Source of the DNA: Verrucomicrobiota bacterium
GTDB taxonomy: Bacteria; Verrucomicrobiota; Lentisphaeria; JABSQK01; JAJFLO01
Direction: 5' to 3'
DNA length: 36,985 nucleotides
Assembly: GCA_021772615.1 (NCBI GenBank)
Contig: JAJFLQ010000073.1
Coordinates: 1 to 36,985 of the forward strand
The notes beneath the pieces are model-generated. The model did no database searches, was not told the DNA's origin, and was given only the letters and a program-made list of their open reading frames with translations. A program made the translations under genes and the position numbers. Positions 27,596 to 35,251 of this stretch are shown here, one piece after another. Position 1 is the stretch's first letter. Every line of letters starts with the position of its first letter.

Positions 27596-27624
27596 TTGAC
27601 CTTTGAATCAATGTCCGCTAGAAT
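27596..27624 (+). promoter_or_regulatory. Strong sigma70-type promoter before the first sulfotransferase gene
   Basis: TTGACC (27596-27601) and TAGAAT (27619-27624) are separated by 17 bases, five of six consensus matches in each box. The predicted transcript would have a leader of roughly 80 bases before the ATG at 27712. Confidence 0.6.
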
Positions 27625-27711
27625 GTTGTTGGCGTTACGTGCGCTACTTGGACCGATCAACCGTTCTCGCCGATTTCGGCGTATTCTATCCAACTAAACG
27701 GAGTAGCGGAT

Positions 27712-28314
27712 ATGGGTGTCTTTCTTCTGCGTAATCCAGATTGTGTGTTTATCCACATTCCCAAAACCGGAGGCGCGTCAATTCGTCACGGACTTTTTCA
27801 CAGTGACTACGAAAAGCCAGTGTTCGGCCAGATTCCGCCTGACTGGGACGTGTATTTTAAGTTTGCATTCGTACGCAATCCGTATGATCGATTGGTTTCC
27901 GCGTGGAAAATGTTCACGGCCGGAATGTTTGAGTCGGCGTGGCAGTATCCCGAAGACGGCAACCCAAGATTGACGCTTGATGCGTTTCTCGACATTGTGG
28001 AGAATGAAAATGTCATCTTTGATGAACGCCGAAGAACATTTCGAGAGAAAATCCGGCATCACACGATCCCACAAACACACCCATTTAACTGTCTCCGTCA
28101 CGCCAACTTTTTAGGTAGATTCGAAACCTTCGAGGAGGATCTGAAGGAAATATGCCGCAGGGTCGGAATCACCTCAATTTCAATACCTCGTCGAAATCAA
28201 ACGACGCACCAACATTACTCCAAGTATTACAGTGCCAGCAACCGCGCGAGAGTCGCCAAATACTTCGCCCAAGATTTCGAAGAGTTCGGCTATACATTCG
28301 ACGACGTACCGTGA
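27712..28314 (+). CDS. Sulfotransferase family 2 (Golgi-type carbohydrate sulfotransferase fold)
   Basis: The 200-residue product transfers a sulfuryl group from PAPS, probably to a sugar hydroxyl. The 5'-phosphosulfate loop is FIHIPKTGGASIR (residues 13-25) and the 3'-phosphate site is FVRNPYDRLVSAW (53-65), both hallmarks of the Sulfotransfer_2 family. HANFLGRFETFEEDL (about 126-140) is the conserved segment where these enzymes close the active site. No membrane segment or signal peptide is seen, so it should act in the cytoplasm on a precursor glycan or nucleotide sugar. GGAG eight bases before the ATG supports the start. It is separated from the other sulfotransferases by transposase debris, so membership in the same pathway is inferred. 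Confidence 0.9.
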   Translation: MGVFLLRNPDCVFIHIPKTGGASIRHGLFHSDYEKPVFGQIPPDWDVYFKFAFVRNPYDRLVSAWKMFTAGMFESAWQYPEDGNPRLTLDAFLDIVENENVIFDERRRTFREKIRHHTIPQTHPFNCLRHANFLGRFETFEEDLKEICRRVGITSISIPRRNQTTHQHYSKYYSASNRARVAKYFAQDFEEFGYTFDDVP

Positions 28315-28694
28315 TTCCATAACTCCCGTCGATCTCATACCCAAATTACCGCTTGAGCAGTGATAAGACGCTCTGCACGTGGCGGCAAATGACGGCTTTT
28401 GCGATAGAGTGGCAGAAAACAGCTTTCGGTTCAAAGTTGCGTCCACATCGACAATATCGAAAGTGTGATAAGAACCATTGCGCCTACTTTCAAGTTGACG
28501 GCGTTCGAAAACTGGCACCGGCATAATTGGCACGAGCTGCACGGCAGTCCGGAAGGTTGCTTTGAGCTAGATAAAAGCAGATAATCTCGTGGGACTGGCC
28601 GGAAAACAAAGAGTCATAACATTTTGCCTTTTCATTTGTTGACAAAATTAACAGCCTCAATGAAAGGCACGTTATCGCACAAGAGAAAGATACC
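28315..28694. other. Intergenic stretch, no feature recognised
   Basis: About 380 bases between the first sulfotransferase and the next ORF. ORFs crossing it on the minus strand show no family signature. A TTGACA-like box near 28640 has no acceptable -10 partner at normal spacing. Confidence 0.4.
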
Positions 28695-29162
28695 GTGGGC
28701 CGGGTGGGCAACTGCCTGCTTTTGTCCAATACAGACACGAAAATGGCAAATGTTCTTGATGCCGCAATGAATTTGGCCAATGAGTTCCCGGAGATTCCAA
28801 GGCCGATCAAGGCAGAGGAGGTCGTTCGAATTAGTGATAAGCGCTGGCAGGATGGGGCAAACACTGCCTTTGCCGTTGGCAAGAATTGCCTGGAGATAAG
28901 CGCGCAGCTATTGGGAATTGATGCGGTTGAATTGAAAATTGGTCGTCCCCCCCTGTCCGGCAGTGCCTTATATATTTCTGGCACTCCGGGGTCGCTATGG
29001 TTCATTGAGCCGGCAGACGAGTTGGGATCACTTTTGGCTTCAATGAGCCTTGGTCATTACCTTTCTCCTTACACGGATCGATTTCCCGGCCGGACGACAG
29101 TGCTGGAAAATGCGAATGCCGTGAGCCACGAAACCCACGGCTTGATTCCAAGCTTGATATAG
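28695..29162 (+). CDS. Hypothetical protein, unrecognised
   Basis: I do not recognise this 155-codon ORF. It starts with GTG at 28695, preceded by GAGAAAG at a plausible distance; ATG at 28743 (MANVLDAAMNLANEFPEIP) is an alternative. The composition looks protein-like: amphipathic helices at the start, RISDKRWQDGANTAF in the middle, then a GSALYISGTPGSLWFIEP segment that looks like a conserved core strand-loop, and a short polar tail. There is no signal peptide or membrane segment. It may be an intact small gene or the remaining part of a larger one, since a frameshifted transposase relic starts right after its stop. Confidence 0.45.
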   Translation: MGRVGNCLLLSNTDTKMANVLDAAMNLANEFPEIPRPIKAEEVVRISDKRWQDGANTAFAVGKNCLEISAQLLGIDAVELKIGRPPLSGSALYISGTPGSLWFIEPADELGSLLASMSLGHYLSPYTDRFPGRTTVLENANAVSHETHGLIPSLI

Positions 29163-29163
29163 G

Positions 29164-29809
29164 AGAAGGGCACGTGGTGGTGGAATTTCCGGCTGGTCGG
29201 GTACTTGACAACAGCGATGGGACGCGGGCCAAGCACACTTGTAGCATATCCGATCATTCAGCTCACTTCATCAAGAAGCGTGGCAGGGACACGGTATTCG
29301 GGTACAGGGTTCAGTTGATCCAGAGTGAGCAAGGTTACAATACCAGCGTTTTCTCCGGAAGGCAATGCTGCGAATTCCACGCAACTGATTCCCATGGTCG
29401 ATCACTACTGCGAACGTATGACGGCTATCCCGGCATTGGTGCGTACGGATGATCGCTACTCAACGGCGGAGGTCAGGAAGAAATCCTTGAGAAGGAGGTG
29501 AAATTTGTCAGCAGCAACGGCAAGAAAATCACACTGGGGTCAAGCGCTGAATATTCCAAAGCCTAGGGCGCATCGCGCTCAACGGTGGAATCGCGAAAAT
29601 TCACGGGAAAACACTATTCCGACTTTGGTCAGCCCCATCGCCGCGGGATTCATCCAGTGCGTATTGAAATGCTTGAAAAGTCGTCGCCTACAACTTTTTG
29701 GCGAACAAGCTATGAGCGCCGTGCGACACGCAAACGCGGCACGCCTGAATCCACAACGGCAATGACGCCATTTCGCCTGATGCACGCACATCGCTCAAAA
29801 CCAAAGTAA
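29164..29809 (+). pseudogene. Relic of a DDE transposase (ISNCY-like), 3' half with frameshifts
   Basis: Transposase-like pieces follow each other but change frame twice. SDHSAHFIKKRGRDTVFGYR lies in one frame (about 29240-29310). SPEGNAANSTQLIPMVDHYC and AIPALVRTDDRYSTAEVRKK lie in a second frame (29352 to about 29475). The first frame returns with EEILEKEVKFVSSNGKKIT, then a TAG stop and ASRSTVESRKFTGKHYSDFG, PHRRGIHPVRIEMLEK (to 29809). In intact relatives the pattern is EGNAADS, STDDGYS, SGAKGKK and RSAVESLMFTLKH. The 5' half is not recognised. The gene is dead; the family name is tentative. Confidence 0.75.
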
Positions 29810-29903
29810 TAGTCAGCGCGGCACAGTAGAACCGAGTCGTTCAATCGCCGGACTTAACCAGAAAGAGCTCGGTCAACCAAAGTTCGGGGCCAATTCGAAG
29901 ATT

Positions 29904-29931
29904 TTGACAAAATTCTCGAAACTGCAACAAT
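29904..29931 (+). promoter_or_regulatory. Candidate promoter for the second sulfotransferase gene
   Basis: A perfect TTGACA (29904-29909) is followed after 16 bases by AACAAT (four of six matches). It would give a leader of about 110 bases before the ATG at 30047. Only the -35 box is strong. Confidence 0.35.
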
Positions 29932-30046
29932 TGCGAGGTGTTGTGGATTTTCAATCACGCCGCGTTTTGGAACCCTTTTCGAACAGCGTCCAGAAAAAGA
30001 GAACTGCGAGAATCAATCGAGATGCAATTTCGAGAGAAAGCGCTAT

Positions 30047-30877
30047 ATGATGGATTACCTTGATCTATTAAATCGAATTTTCCCAAGTCGATTCCGAGGT
30101 GCTAAAAGCAACCATTTCGAACTTGATGCCAACAAACTATTCATATTCATGCATATTCCGAAGACTGGCGGCACTACGATGAAAACCATTATCGAGAATT
30201 CGTCAACACCAGACTCTCGATTGCCATTGTATGGAAAACACTTGAGTTCGGATATAATTTCATCTAGAATATCAGACATGACTGAAGAGCAAAGACGAAA
30301 GATTTCCATAATTTATGGCCATCAAGTGTTTTATGATATCCACAATTTATTTGATAAAGAACCTCTATATTTTACTTTTTTACGCAACCCCGTAACTAGG
30401 GTGATATCTGACTATTTCAAGATCTTAAGAACTCCAACAAATGAGTTTCATGACCGTGTAAACTCCAACAACTACTCGCTGTATGAATATCTTGCAAACG
30501 ATGTAAGTCCATATATCAAAAACCATCAAACTGTTTTTCTCGCACGAGATTATATAGACAATGATCACAATGCGGATATGTGCTCTAAATGTGATTCAAC
30601 ATTATATAGTCGTGCCATTAACAATTTGGCTAAATTCTGGTTTATTGGGTTAACCGAATCCTGTACACAAGACATTAAGACCTTATGTTCGATGATTTGC
30701 CTAAATTGCAATGTTTTCAACAAGATGAACGTCCGCCCAAATGTCCAATCACAAAGCACGAATATGATACCTGTAGACATACAGAATTTAATACTGGACC
30801 GAAATGTGTACGATGTTCTTTTATATAATAATGCTGTTTCTATTCATGACAGTCTTTTACGCAGCGCTATTCACTAA
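30047..30877 (+). CDS. Sulfotransferase family 2 protein
   Basis: This is a second PAPS-dependent sulfotransferase of 276 residues. FMHIPKTGGTTMKTII (about 34-49) is the 5'-phosphosulfate loop. IIYGHQVFYDIHN (88-100) matches the conserved GH segment of the family, and FTFLRNPVTRVISDYF (109-124) is the 3'-phosphate site. The middle carries a short CSKC pair and a Cys-rich stretch (LCSMICLNCNVFN), uncommon for the family. No signal or membrane segment is seen. The gene is AT-rich (a counted 60-base sample at 30241-30300 is 35% G+C, versus 55% at 3421-3480 in clpX), a sign of separate origin. GAGAAAG lies before the tandem ATG ATG start. Acceptor is unknown; a surface sugar is likely from the neighbours. 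Confidence 0.88.
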   Translation: MMDYLDLLNRIFPSRFRGAKSNHFELDANKLFIFMHIPKTGGTTMKTIIENSSTPDSRLPLYGKHLSSDIISSRISDMTEEQRRKISIIYGHQVFYDIHNLFDKEPLYFTFLRNPVTRVISDYFKILRTPTNEFHDRVNSNNYSLYEYLANDVSPYIKNHQTVFLARDYIDNDHNADMCSKCDSTLYSRAINNLAKFWFIGLTESCTQDIKTLCSMICLNCNVFNKMNVRPNVQSQSTNMIPVDIQNLILDRNVYDVLLYNNAVSIHDSLLRSAIH

Positions 30878-30898
30878 TAATCTAGCTTAGGTAGATTA
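30878..30898 (+). terminator. Possible weak stem-loop after the second sulfotransferase
   Basis: TAATCTA and TAGATTA form a perfect seven-pair stem with a seven-base loop directly after the stop codon. The stem is AT-rich and has no T-tract, so termination is doubtful. Confidence 0.25.
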
Positions 30899-31303
30899 GT
30901 TACGGTCGCTGATCGATCTTTGAGTCTGCAAGAGACACCAACGGCCCCACACCTCATTGACAATGTCGCAAAATAAGCGAGCGGAAAAAATAGGCTTCTC
31001 AACAATGCTCATTGACTACTGCTATTATCAAGAACCCATTCAAAAAATATACCGGATAAAGATTTACATTCGCACGTTACAGGCACCATCCTTCTACCCC
31101 TTTTTCTCCGCGGAAATATCATGGCCACTCCTCAGGATGAAAGAATGAACGGCGAAGCAACTTCGAAAATTATGGGAATGTAATCAACCTATTTTCACGA
31201 CTACAACAAAGAACTGATAGCAGGAGTGGAATATAAAAATGGCGAAGTCTATACAGGTACAATGACCACATATTGAATGAACAAGAATTGATTTGACGAA
31301 GAC
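30899..31303. other. AT-rich spacer, no supported gene
   Basis: A 63-codon ORF (30957-31148) crosses it but has a TTG start, no ribosome-binding site and no recognisable content. Short fragments such as FHDYNKELIAGVEYKNGE (about 31194-31250) look protein-like but have no start and end quickly. This may be remains of a lost gene. Confidence 0.4.
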
Positions 31304-32200
31304 ATGTTTAATACAAAACAATACTATGATTCACTTGAGAAAGAAATAATAAATTGCCCAGTTTGTGCATCAACAAATTATCAATCTATTTCCAAAGGAG
31401 ATCGCTATGATATGGGCCTTGAATCATGCGGTTGTTATGATTGCGGTCTAATTTTCATAAATCCCCGTCCAACTGCATGCGAAATGGACAAATTCTACTC
31501 TCAAATGTACCGCATGCTCTACAAGTCAACGAAAAAGCCCAATGACAAATATATCACTAGCGGGACTCAACTACTCAGAGCGGATTTTGTTGTTGCGAAT
31601 CTGTGTAAATATTTTGATATAGATTCAAATTTTAAGGTTCTAGACATTGGCTGTGCAGAAGGAACATTGCTAAAATCAATCGAAAAATGTTTTCGGCATG
31701 CAAGTTTGTTTGGCTTGGAGCCTGACCACAACTTCGCCGAGTACGCCCGCACGAAGACCAGAGCATCGGTCACATCGGGAAATTTCGAAGATACTATTAA
31801 GACATTAGGTCGTAACGAATTCGACTTAGTAACGACCACTCACGTACTTGAACATATCTTAGATCCGAATATTTTTCTGCGTGCTACATGGAACATACTA
31901 AAGCCCTATGGCTTGTTATATGTTGAAGTACCAAACATAAGCCATAAGGATACGAAAGGATTAGGCAATATTCACCTTGGACATGTCTTATCATTCAGCC
32001 CAGAAAATTTGTCATTTTTATTAGAGAAAAATAATTACACAATCATTGACATTTTATTGACCAACCTACCCGCTCTAACACCTTCCATGGCATATATTTG
32101 CCGGAAAGCGAAAAGCGACAGAAAAACTCACATAACGAAAACAATAATTCATCGCACGATCAGAAAATTTATAACCGATGTTGCGGCGTCGATAATTTGA
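31304..32200 (+). CDS. Class I SAM-dependent methyltransferase with N-terminal zinc ribbon
   Basis: The 298-residue protein has a CPVC ... CYDC zinc-ribbon-like start (cysteines 18, 21, 44 and 47) and GLIFINPRP (48-56), the usual opening of methyltransferases found in O-antigen, capsule and antibiotic-sugar clusters. The SAM-binding motif I is KVLDIGCAEGTLL (111-123). The acidic residue after strand 2 lies in GLEPD (137-141). HVLEHILDP (180-188) is the Methyltransf_23-type motif, and NILKPYGLLYVEVPN follows. The C-terminus is short and basic. The enzyme most likely methylates a sugar of the exported glycan, possibly as a chain-end mark. The gene is AT-rich like the preceding sulfotransferase. 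No strong ribosome-binding site is seen before the ATG. Confidence 0.88.
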   Translation: MFNTKQYYDSLEKEIINCPVCASTNYQSISKGDRYDMGLESCGCYDCGLIFINPRPTACEMDKFYSQMYRMLYKSTKKPNDKYITSGTQLLRADFVVANLCKYFDIDSNFKVLDIGCAEGTLLKSIEKCFRHASLFGLEPDHNFAEYARTKTRASVTSGNFEDTIKTLGRNEFDLVTTTHVLEHILDPNIFLRATWNILKPYGLLYVEVPNISHKDTKGLGNIHLGHVLSFSPENLSFLLEKNNYTIIDILLTNLPALTPSMAYICRKAKSDRKTHITKTIIHRTIRKFITDVAASII

Positions 32201-32815
32201 CTAGCTAACCGAAAAGTCATGGAACCATGCGAAAAAACTACTTTTGCTTTTAGATCAGTGTTCTCGTCCGTTATAGTATGAATATTCCAAAATATTTTAT
32301 TTTTCCGTATAGCACCCATGCCTAGGCCGTTTAATTCATAACCGTAACGACCCCATATCCAACGATTTACAAGCTTTAACTTGCGAACACATCAACCAAG
32401 TATTCATAATCGGTTTGGAAGCAACCCAGAATGTCGAAGCTTTGGGTTAAACAATGCTCGCAAAAGTCGATAACAATTGGATTATTGGCAAGTTAAGTTG
32501 CACCAAATCGAGATCGTCTACATATAAACTTTAGTGCGAGGCGTTGTAGAAACCCCGAACACTGTCGCCTGTCATATTGTCTCACGTGGCGAATGACTAC
32601 ATCAGAAAATGACATAGGCTAAAATTATCCTGAGTGATCGGAATAGATAACAAAGTTTTATTCAGAAAAAAGTACGATTAATCCAATAGCTGAAAGCGTG
32701 AATATAGATTAGATATTTGTGCGGCGATGGAACCGGAAGTTAATAAGAAAGGATTAGACAATGATCCACTCCAACCAAATACAAACGTACACCTTAATAA
32801 ATCCTTTTTATCCCG
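32201..32815. other. Long AT-rich gap with possible minus-strand gene debris
   Basis: About 615 bases without a complete gene. On the minus strand two adjacent open stretches look protein-like: one ending in ILGCFQTDYEYLVDVFAS and a stop (32376-32492), the next, in another frame, containing NRWIWGRYGYELNGLGMGAI (about 32300-32370). They may be frames of one decayed gene. No family is recognised. The promoter of the exporter genes should be at the right end but is not clear. Confidence 0.35.
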
Positions 32816-33739
32816 ATGAGTGACCTACAGCCCGAGTTGAATAAAAATGGCTCCTTGTACGAGCATGAATTTCGTGTCGATAATGATAAAAAAGTGCCGA
32901 TCGAGACCGTTTATTCTCCTGACAAGGTGTTGCATCGGCCTAGATATTTGTGGTGTCTGATGCTTGCAAATTTGCGGGCATCAAAGCAATTGACGTGGCG
33001 TCTAATGATTCGCGATATTCGCGCCCGTTACCGACAGTCATACTTGGGTTACTTATGGGCCTTCATTCCGCCGATAGTCACAACATTGCTATGGACAGTG
33101 TTGCGATCTCAAGGCATCTTTGCAATAGGTGACACAGGAATTCCATACCCTATTTATGTGCTGACGGGAATTATGCTCTGGGATGTATTCCGCGGCGGCA
33201 TGAAGAGCGGCCTCGATGTCGTTAATACCGGCCGATCTATGTTGACTAAACTCAACTTTCCCCGCGAGGCACTGGTTTTTGCGAATGCAGGACAGGTAAT
33301 GGTTGACTTTGCCGTACGCCTGGTCGTGTTGGCCATCGCGTGTGTTCTTCTGAAATTTTCACCGCCAGCGACGGTCATTCTTGCGCTGGTCGGCATCGTG
33401 GGGTTATTGGGGCTCGGGATCATAATCGGTCTGCTACTGGTAACTATCGGTGCCCTATACAAGGATGTGGAAAAGGCCATAGGATACGGAATAAGTCTAT
33501 GGTTTTACCTAACCCCAGTCGTTTACCCACCTCCCTCAGAGTCTACGCTCGCCTTCTTCTTGATGATGAACCCGGTTACACCATTGCTGGTCACAACCCG
33601 TGAGCTAATGACCACCGGCACATTGACTCAACCTCTAGGCGCTTTGACGATTCTTGTGTGTATACCACTGATGCTTGCGGGTGTATGGGTTATTTACCAT
33701 ATTTCAATGCCGCACATAATTGAACGCATGAACGTCTAA
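32816..33739 (+). CDS. wzm: Polysaccharide ABC-2 transporter permease (Wzm-like)
   Basis: This is the inner-membrane half of an ABC exporter that moves undecaprenyl-linked polysaccharide to the periplasm. The 307 residues start with about 55 polar residues, followed by the amphipathic coupling region (WRLMIRDIRARYRQSYLGYLW, about 62-82), which is the hallmark of Wzm/TagG-type permeases. About six hydrophobic segments follow, including IPPIVTTLLWTVL, IYVLTGIMLWDVF, VRLVVLAIACVLL, GLLGLGIIIGLLLVTIGALY, the WFYLTPVVYPP segment and the last helix LVCIPLMLAGVWVIY. It lacks a nucleotide-binding domain and pairs with the ATPase gene 114 bases downstream. No Shine-Dalgarno is visible before the ATG at 32816. 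Confidence 0.92.
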   Translation: MSDLQPELNKNGSLYEHEFRVDNDKKVPIETVYSPDKVLHRPRYLWCLMLANLRASKQLTWRLMIRDIRARYRQSYLGYLWAFIPPIVTTLLWTVLRSQGIFAIGDTGIPYPIYVLTGIMLWDVFRGGMKSGLDVVNTGRSMLTKLNFPREALVFANAGQVMVDFAVRLVVLAIACVLLKFSPPATVILALVGIVGLLGLGIIIGLLLVTIGALYKDVEKAIGYGISLWFYLTPVVYPPPSESTLAFFLMMNPVTPLLVTTRELMTTGTLTQPLGALTILVCIPLMLAGVWVIYHISMPHIIERMNV

Positions 33740-33853
33740 ATGACCACGGCTCAGTATGGCACGGTTAGGAGATAACTCAAAATCGGTACACAGACAAAGA
33801 GAAATAGGAATGGTTACCTTGATAATTAATCATAATAAGACCGGTAGAAGTCT

Positions 33854-35092
33854 ATGATTGGCGACGTCGGCGTAATAGTAGAACATCTATCGAAAAAATT
33901 TTGCCGAGATCTCAAACGGTCGCTCTGGTACGGCATTCAAGGTATCGGCAGCGAATTCATTCCCCCTTTTCGACATAATAAATTATTACGCAAGGATGAG
34001 TTCTGGGCATTGAATGATATCTCATTCGAACTACGTCGCGGCGAATGTCTGGGGATAATCGGCCCAAACGGCTCCGGTAAAAGTACACTGCTTAAGATTC
34101 TGAATGGCCTCAACAAGCCTGATATGGGCCGCGTCACAATTCGCGGACGAGTCGGTGCTCTTATAGAACTCGGCACCGGATTCTCCCCTGTACTGACAGG
34201 AAGGGAAAATCTATATATAAACGCGACGATTCTCGGCTTATCGAAACACGAAATTGACGGACTTTTTGATGAAATTGTCGCTTTCGCAGAGATTGGCGAT
34301 TTTATTGATATGCCACTTCAGAATTACAGTTCCGGCATGAAAGTGAGGCTCGGCTTTGCTGTCGCGGCAAACCTACGACCCGACATCTTGATAATTGACG
34401 AAGTTCTTGCCGTGGGGGATGTGGGCTTCCGTATGAAATGCTACAAGCACCTTCGCCAACTACTCGACGACGGTACCAGTGTCATTTTCGTTTCTCATAG
34501 TGTCAATCATCTCTCACGAATTACAGAGCGTGTTATTGTCCTGAATCACGGTAGGAATGTCCATGATGGCGACCTTGCTAAGGGGATCGGAATCTATGAA
34601 CATTTGGTACTAAGGGAGTCTAAGTCCAGTCGGACCAATGAGAGGGAGATCAGGGATACGCCAAGCATAGGTTCCGTATCGCTACTGAATAACTTAGGCA
34701 GAAAAACTTCGGAATTTCAAACCGGTGAAACGCTAATAGCAGAAATTGAACTCAAAACGCCAATGAAGGTAGTCGGTGGCAGATTGCGATGTTTTATCGA
34801 AACACCGGCGGCTGGAATTATCGGTAGCTTCGCAACGCCATTCAAGAATTTTCAATTCGATCTCAATTCGCCGTCGACATCAATCAAATTGTTTATGCCA
34901 AATTTACCATTGTTGATTGGTGGTTACTATTTTAATCTATCTCTTCATGGTCCTGATATTACGGACGTTTATCATCGGAAAGCACCAGCCGCTGAATTTC
35001 AAATAACTGGCCCAATAACACCACGATTCGGCTTCGGACTAGGCGGCATCATCAGTTTCGAACACCAGTGGGAGTTGATGCCAAAAGTTTGA
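33854..35092 (+). CDS. wzt: Polysaccharide ABC transporter ATPase with C-terminal carbohydrate-binding-type domain (Wzt-like)
   Basis: This is the ATPase partner of the preceding permease. The 412-residue protein has a Walker A GPNGSGKST (70-78), the polysaccharide-exporter insertion IELGTGFSPVLTGRENLY, the ABC signature YSSGMKVRL (158-166), Walker B DILIIDEVLAVGD (177-189) and the H-loop His215 in VSHSVNHL. Residues about 260-412 form an extra beta-rich domain (FQTGETLIAEIELKTP, FNLSLHGPDI) of the Wzt C-terminal type, which in O9a-like systems recognises the modified non-reducing end of the glycan. This implies a chain-end modification; the nearby methyltransferase or sulfotransferases could supply it (inference). 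GTAGAAG a few bases before the ATG may be the ribosome-binding site. Confidence 0.93.
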   Translation: MIGDVGVIVEHLSKKFCRDLKRSLWYGIQGIGSEFIPPFRHNKLLRKDEFWALNDISFELRRGECLGIIGPNGSGKSTLLKILNGLNKPDMGRVTIRGRVGALIELGTGFSPVLTGRENLYINATILGLSKHEIDGLFDEIVAFAEIGDFIDMPLQNYSSGMKVRLGFAVAANLRPDILIIDEVLAVGDVGFRMKCYKHLRQLLDDGTSVIFVSHSVNHLSRITERVIVLNHGRNVHDGDLAKGIGIYEHLVLRESKSSRTNEREIRDTPSIGSVSLLNNLGRKTSEFQTGETLIAEIELKTPMKVVGGRLRCFIETPAAGIIGSFATPFKNFQFDLNSPSTSIKLFMPNLPLLIGGYYFNLSLHGPDITDVYHRKAPAAEFQITGPITPRFGFGLGGIISFEHQWELMPKV

Positions 35093-35134
35093 GAGAATCC
35101 AAAATGACTCGTCCTTTATGACGTTTCTCTCAAA
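35088..35134 (+). terminator. Inverted repeat over the wzt stop codon, possible terminator
   Basis: TTTGAGAGAA (35088-35097, containing the TGA stop) and TTCTCTCAAA (35125-35134) are perfect ten-base arms. A smaller CGTC/GACG stem sits in the loop. A T-rich stretch comes only about 20 bases later, so it may be an mRNA-stability element rather than a terminator. Confidence 0.4.
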
Positions 35135-35251
35135 TCTTGTAAATTCGTAATTTTTCTGCGTTTCACATGCCTAAAGGGATGTCGGGAATATTCACGATAT
35201 GATGATGCCCGTTCAGATTTATACCCTTCTATTCAATAGAAAACTACATGA

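Noticed and set aside
28490..29005. 171-codon minus-strand ORF opposite the unrecognised gene
   Set aside because: Ser/Arg-rich shadow-like composition and no family signature; the plus-strand frame looks more protein-like.
30957..31148. 63-codon ORF between the second sulfotransferase and the methyltransferase
   Set aside because: TTG start without ribosome-binding site, no recognisable content, and located in an AT-rich spacer.
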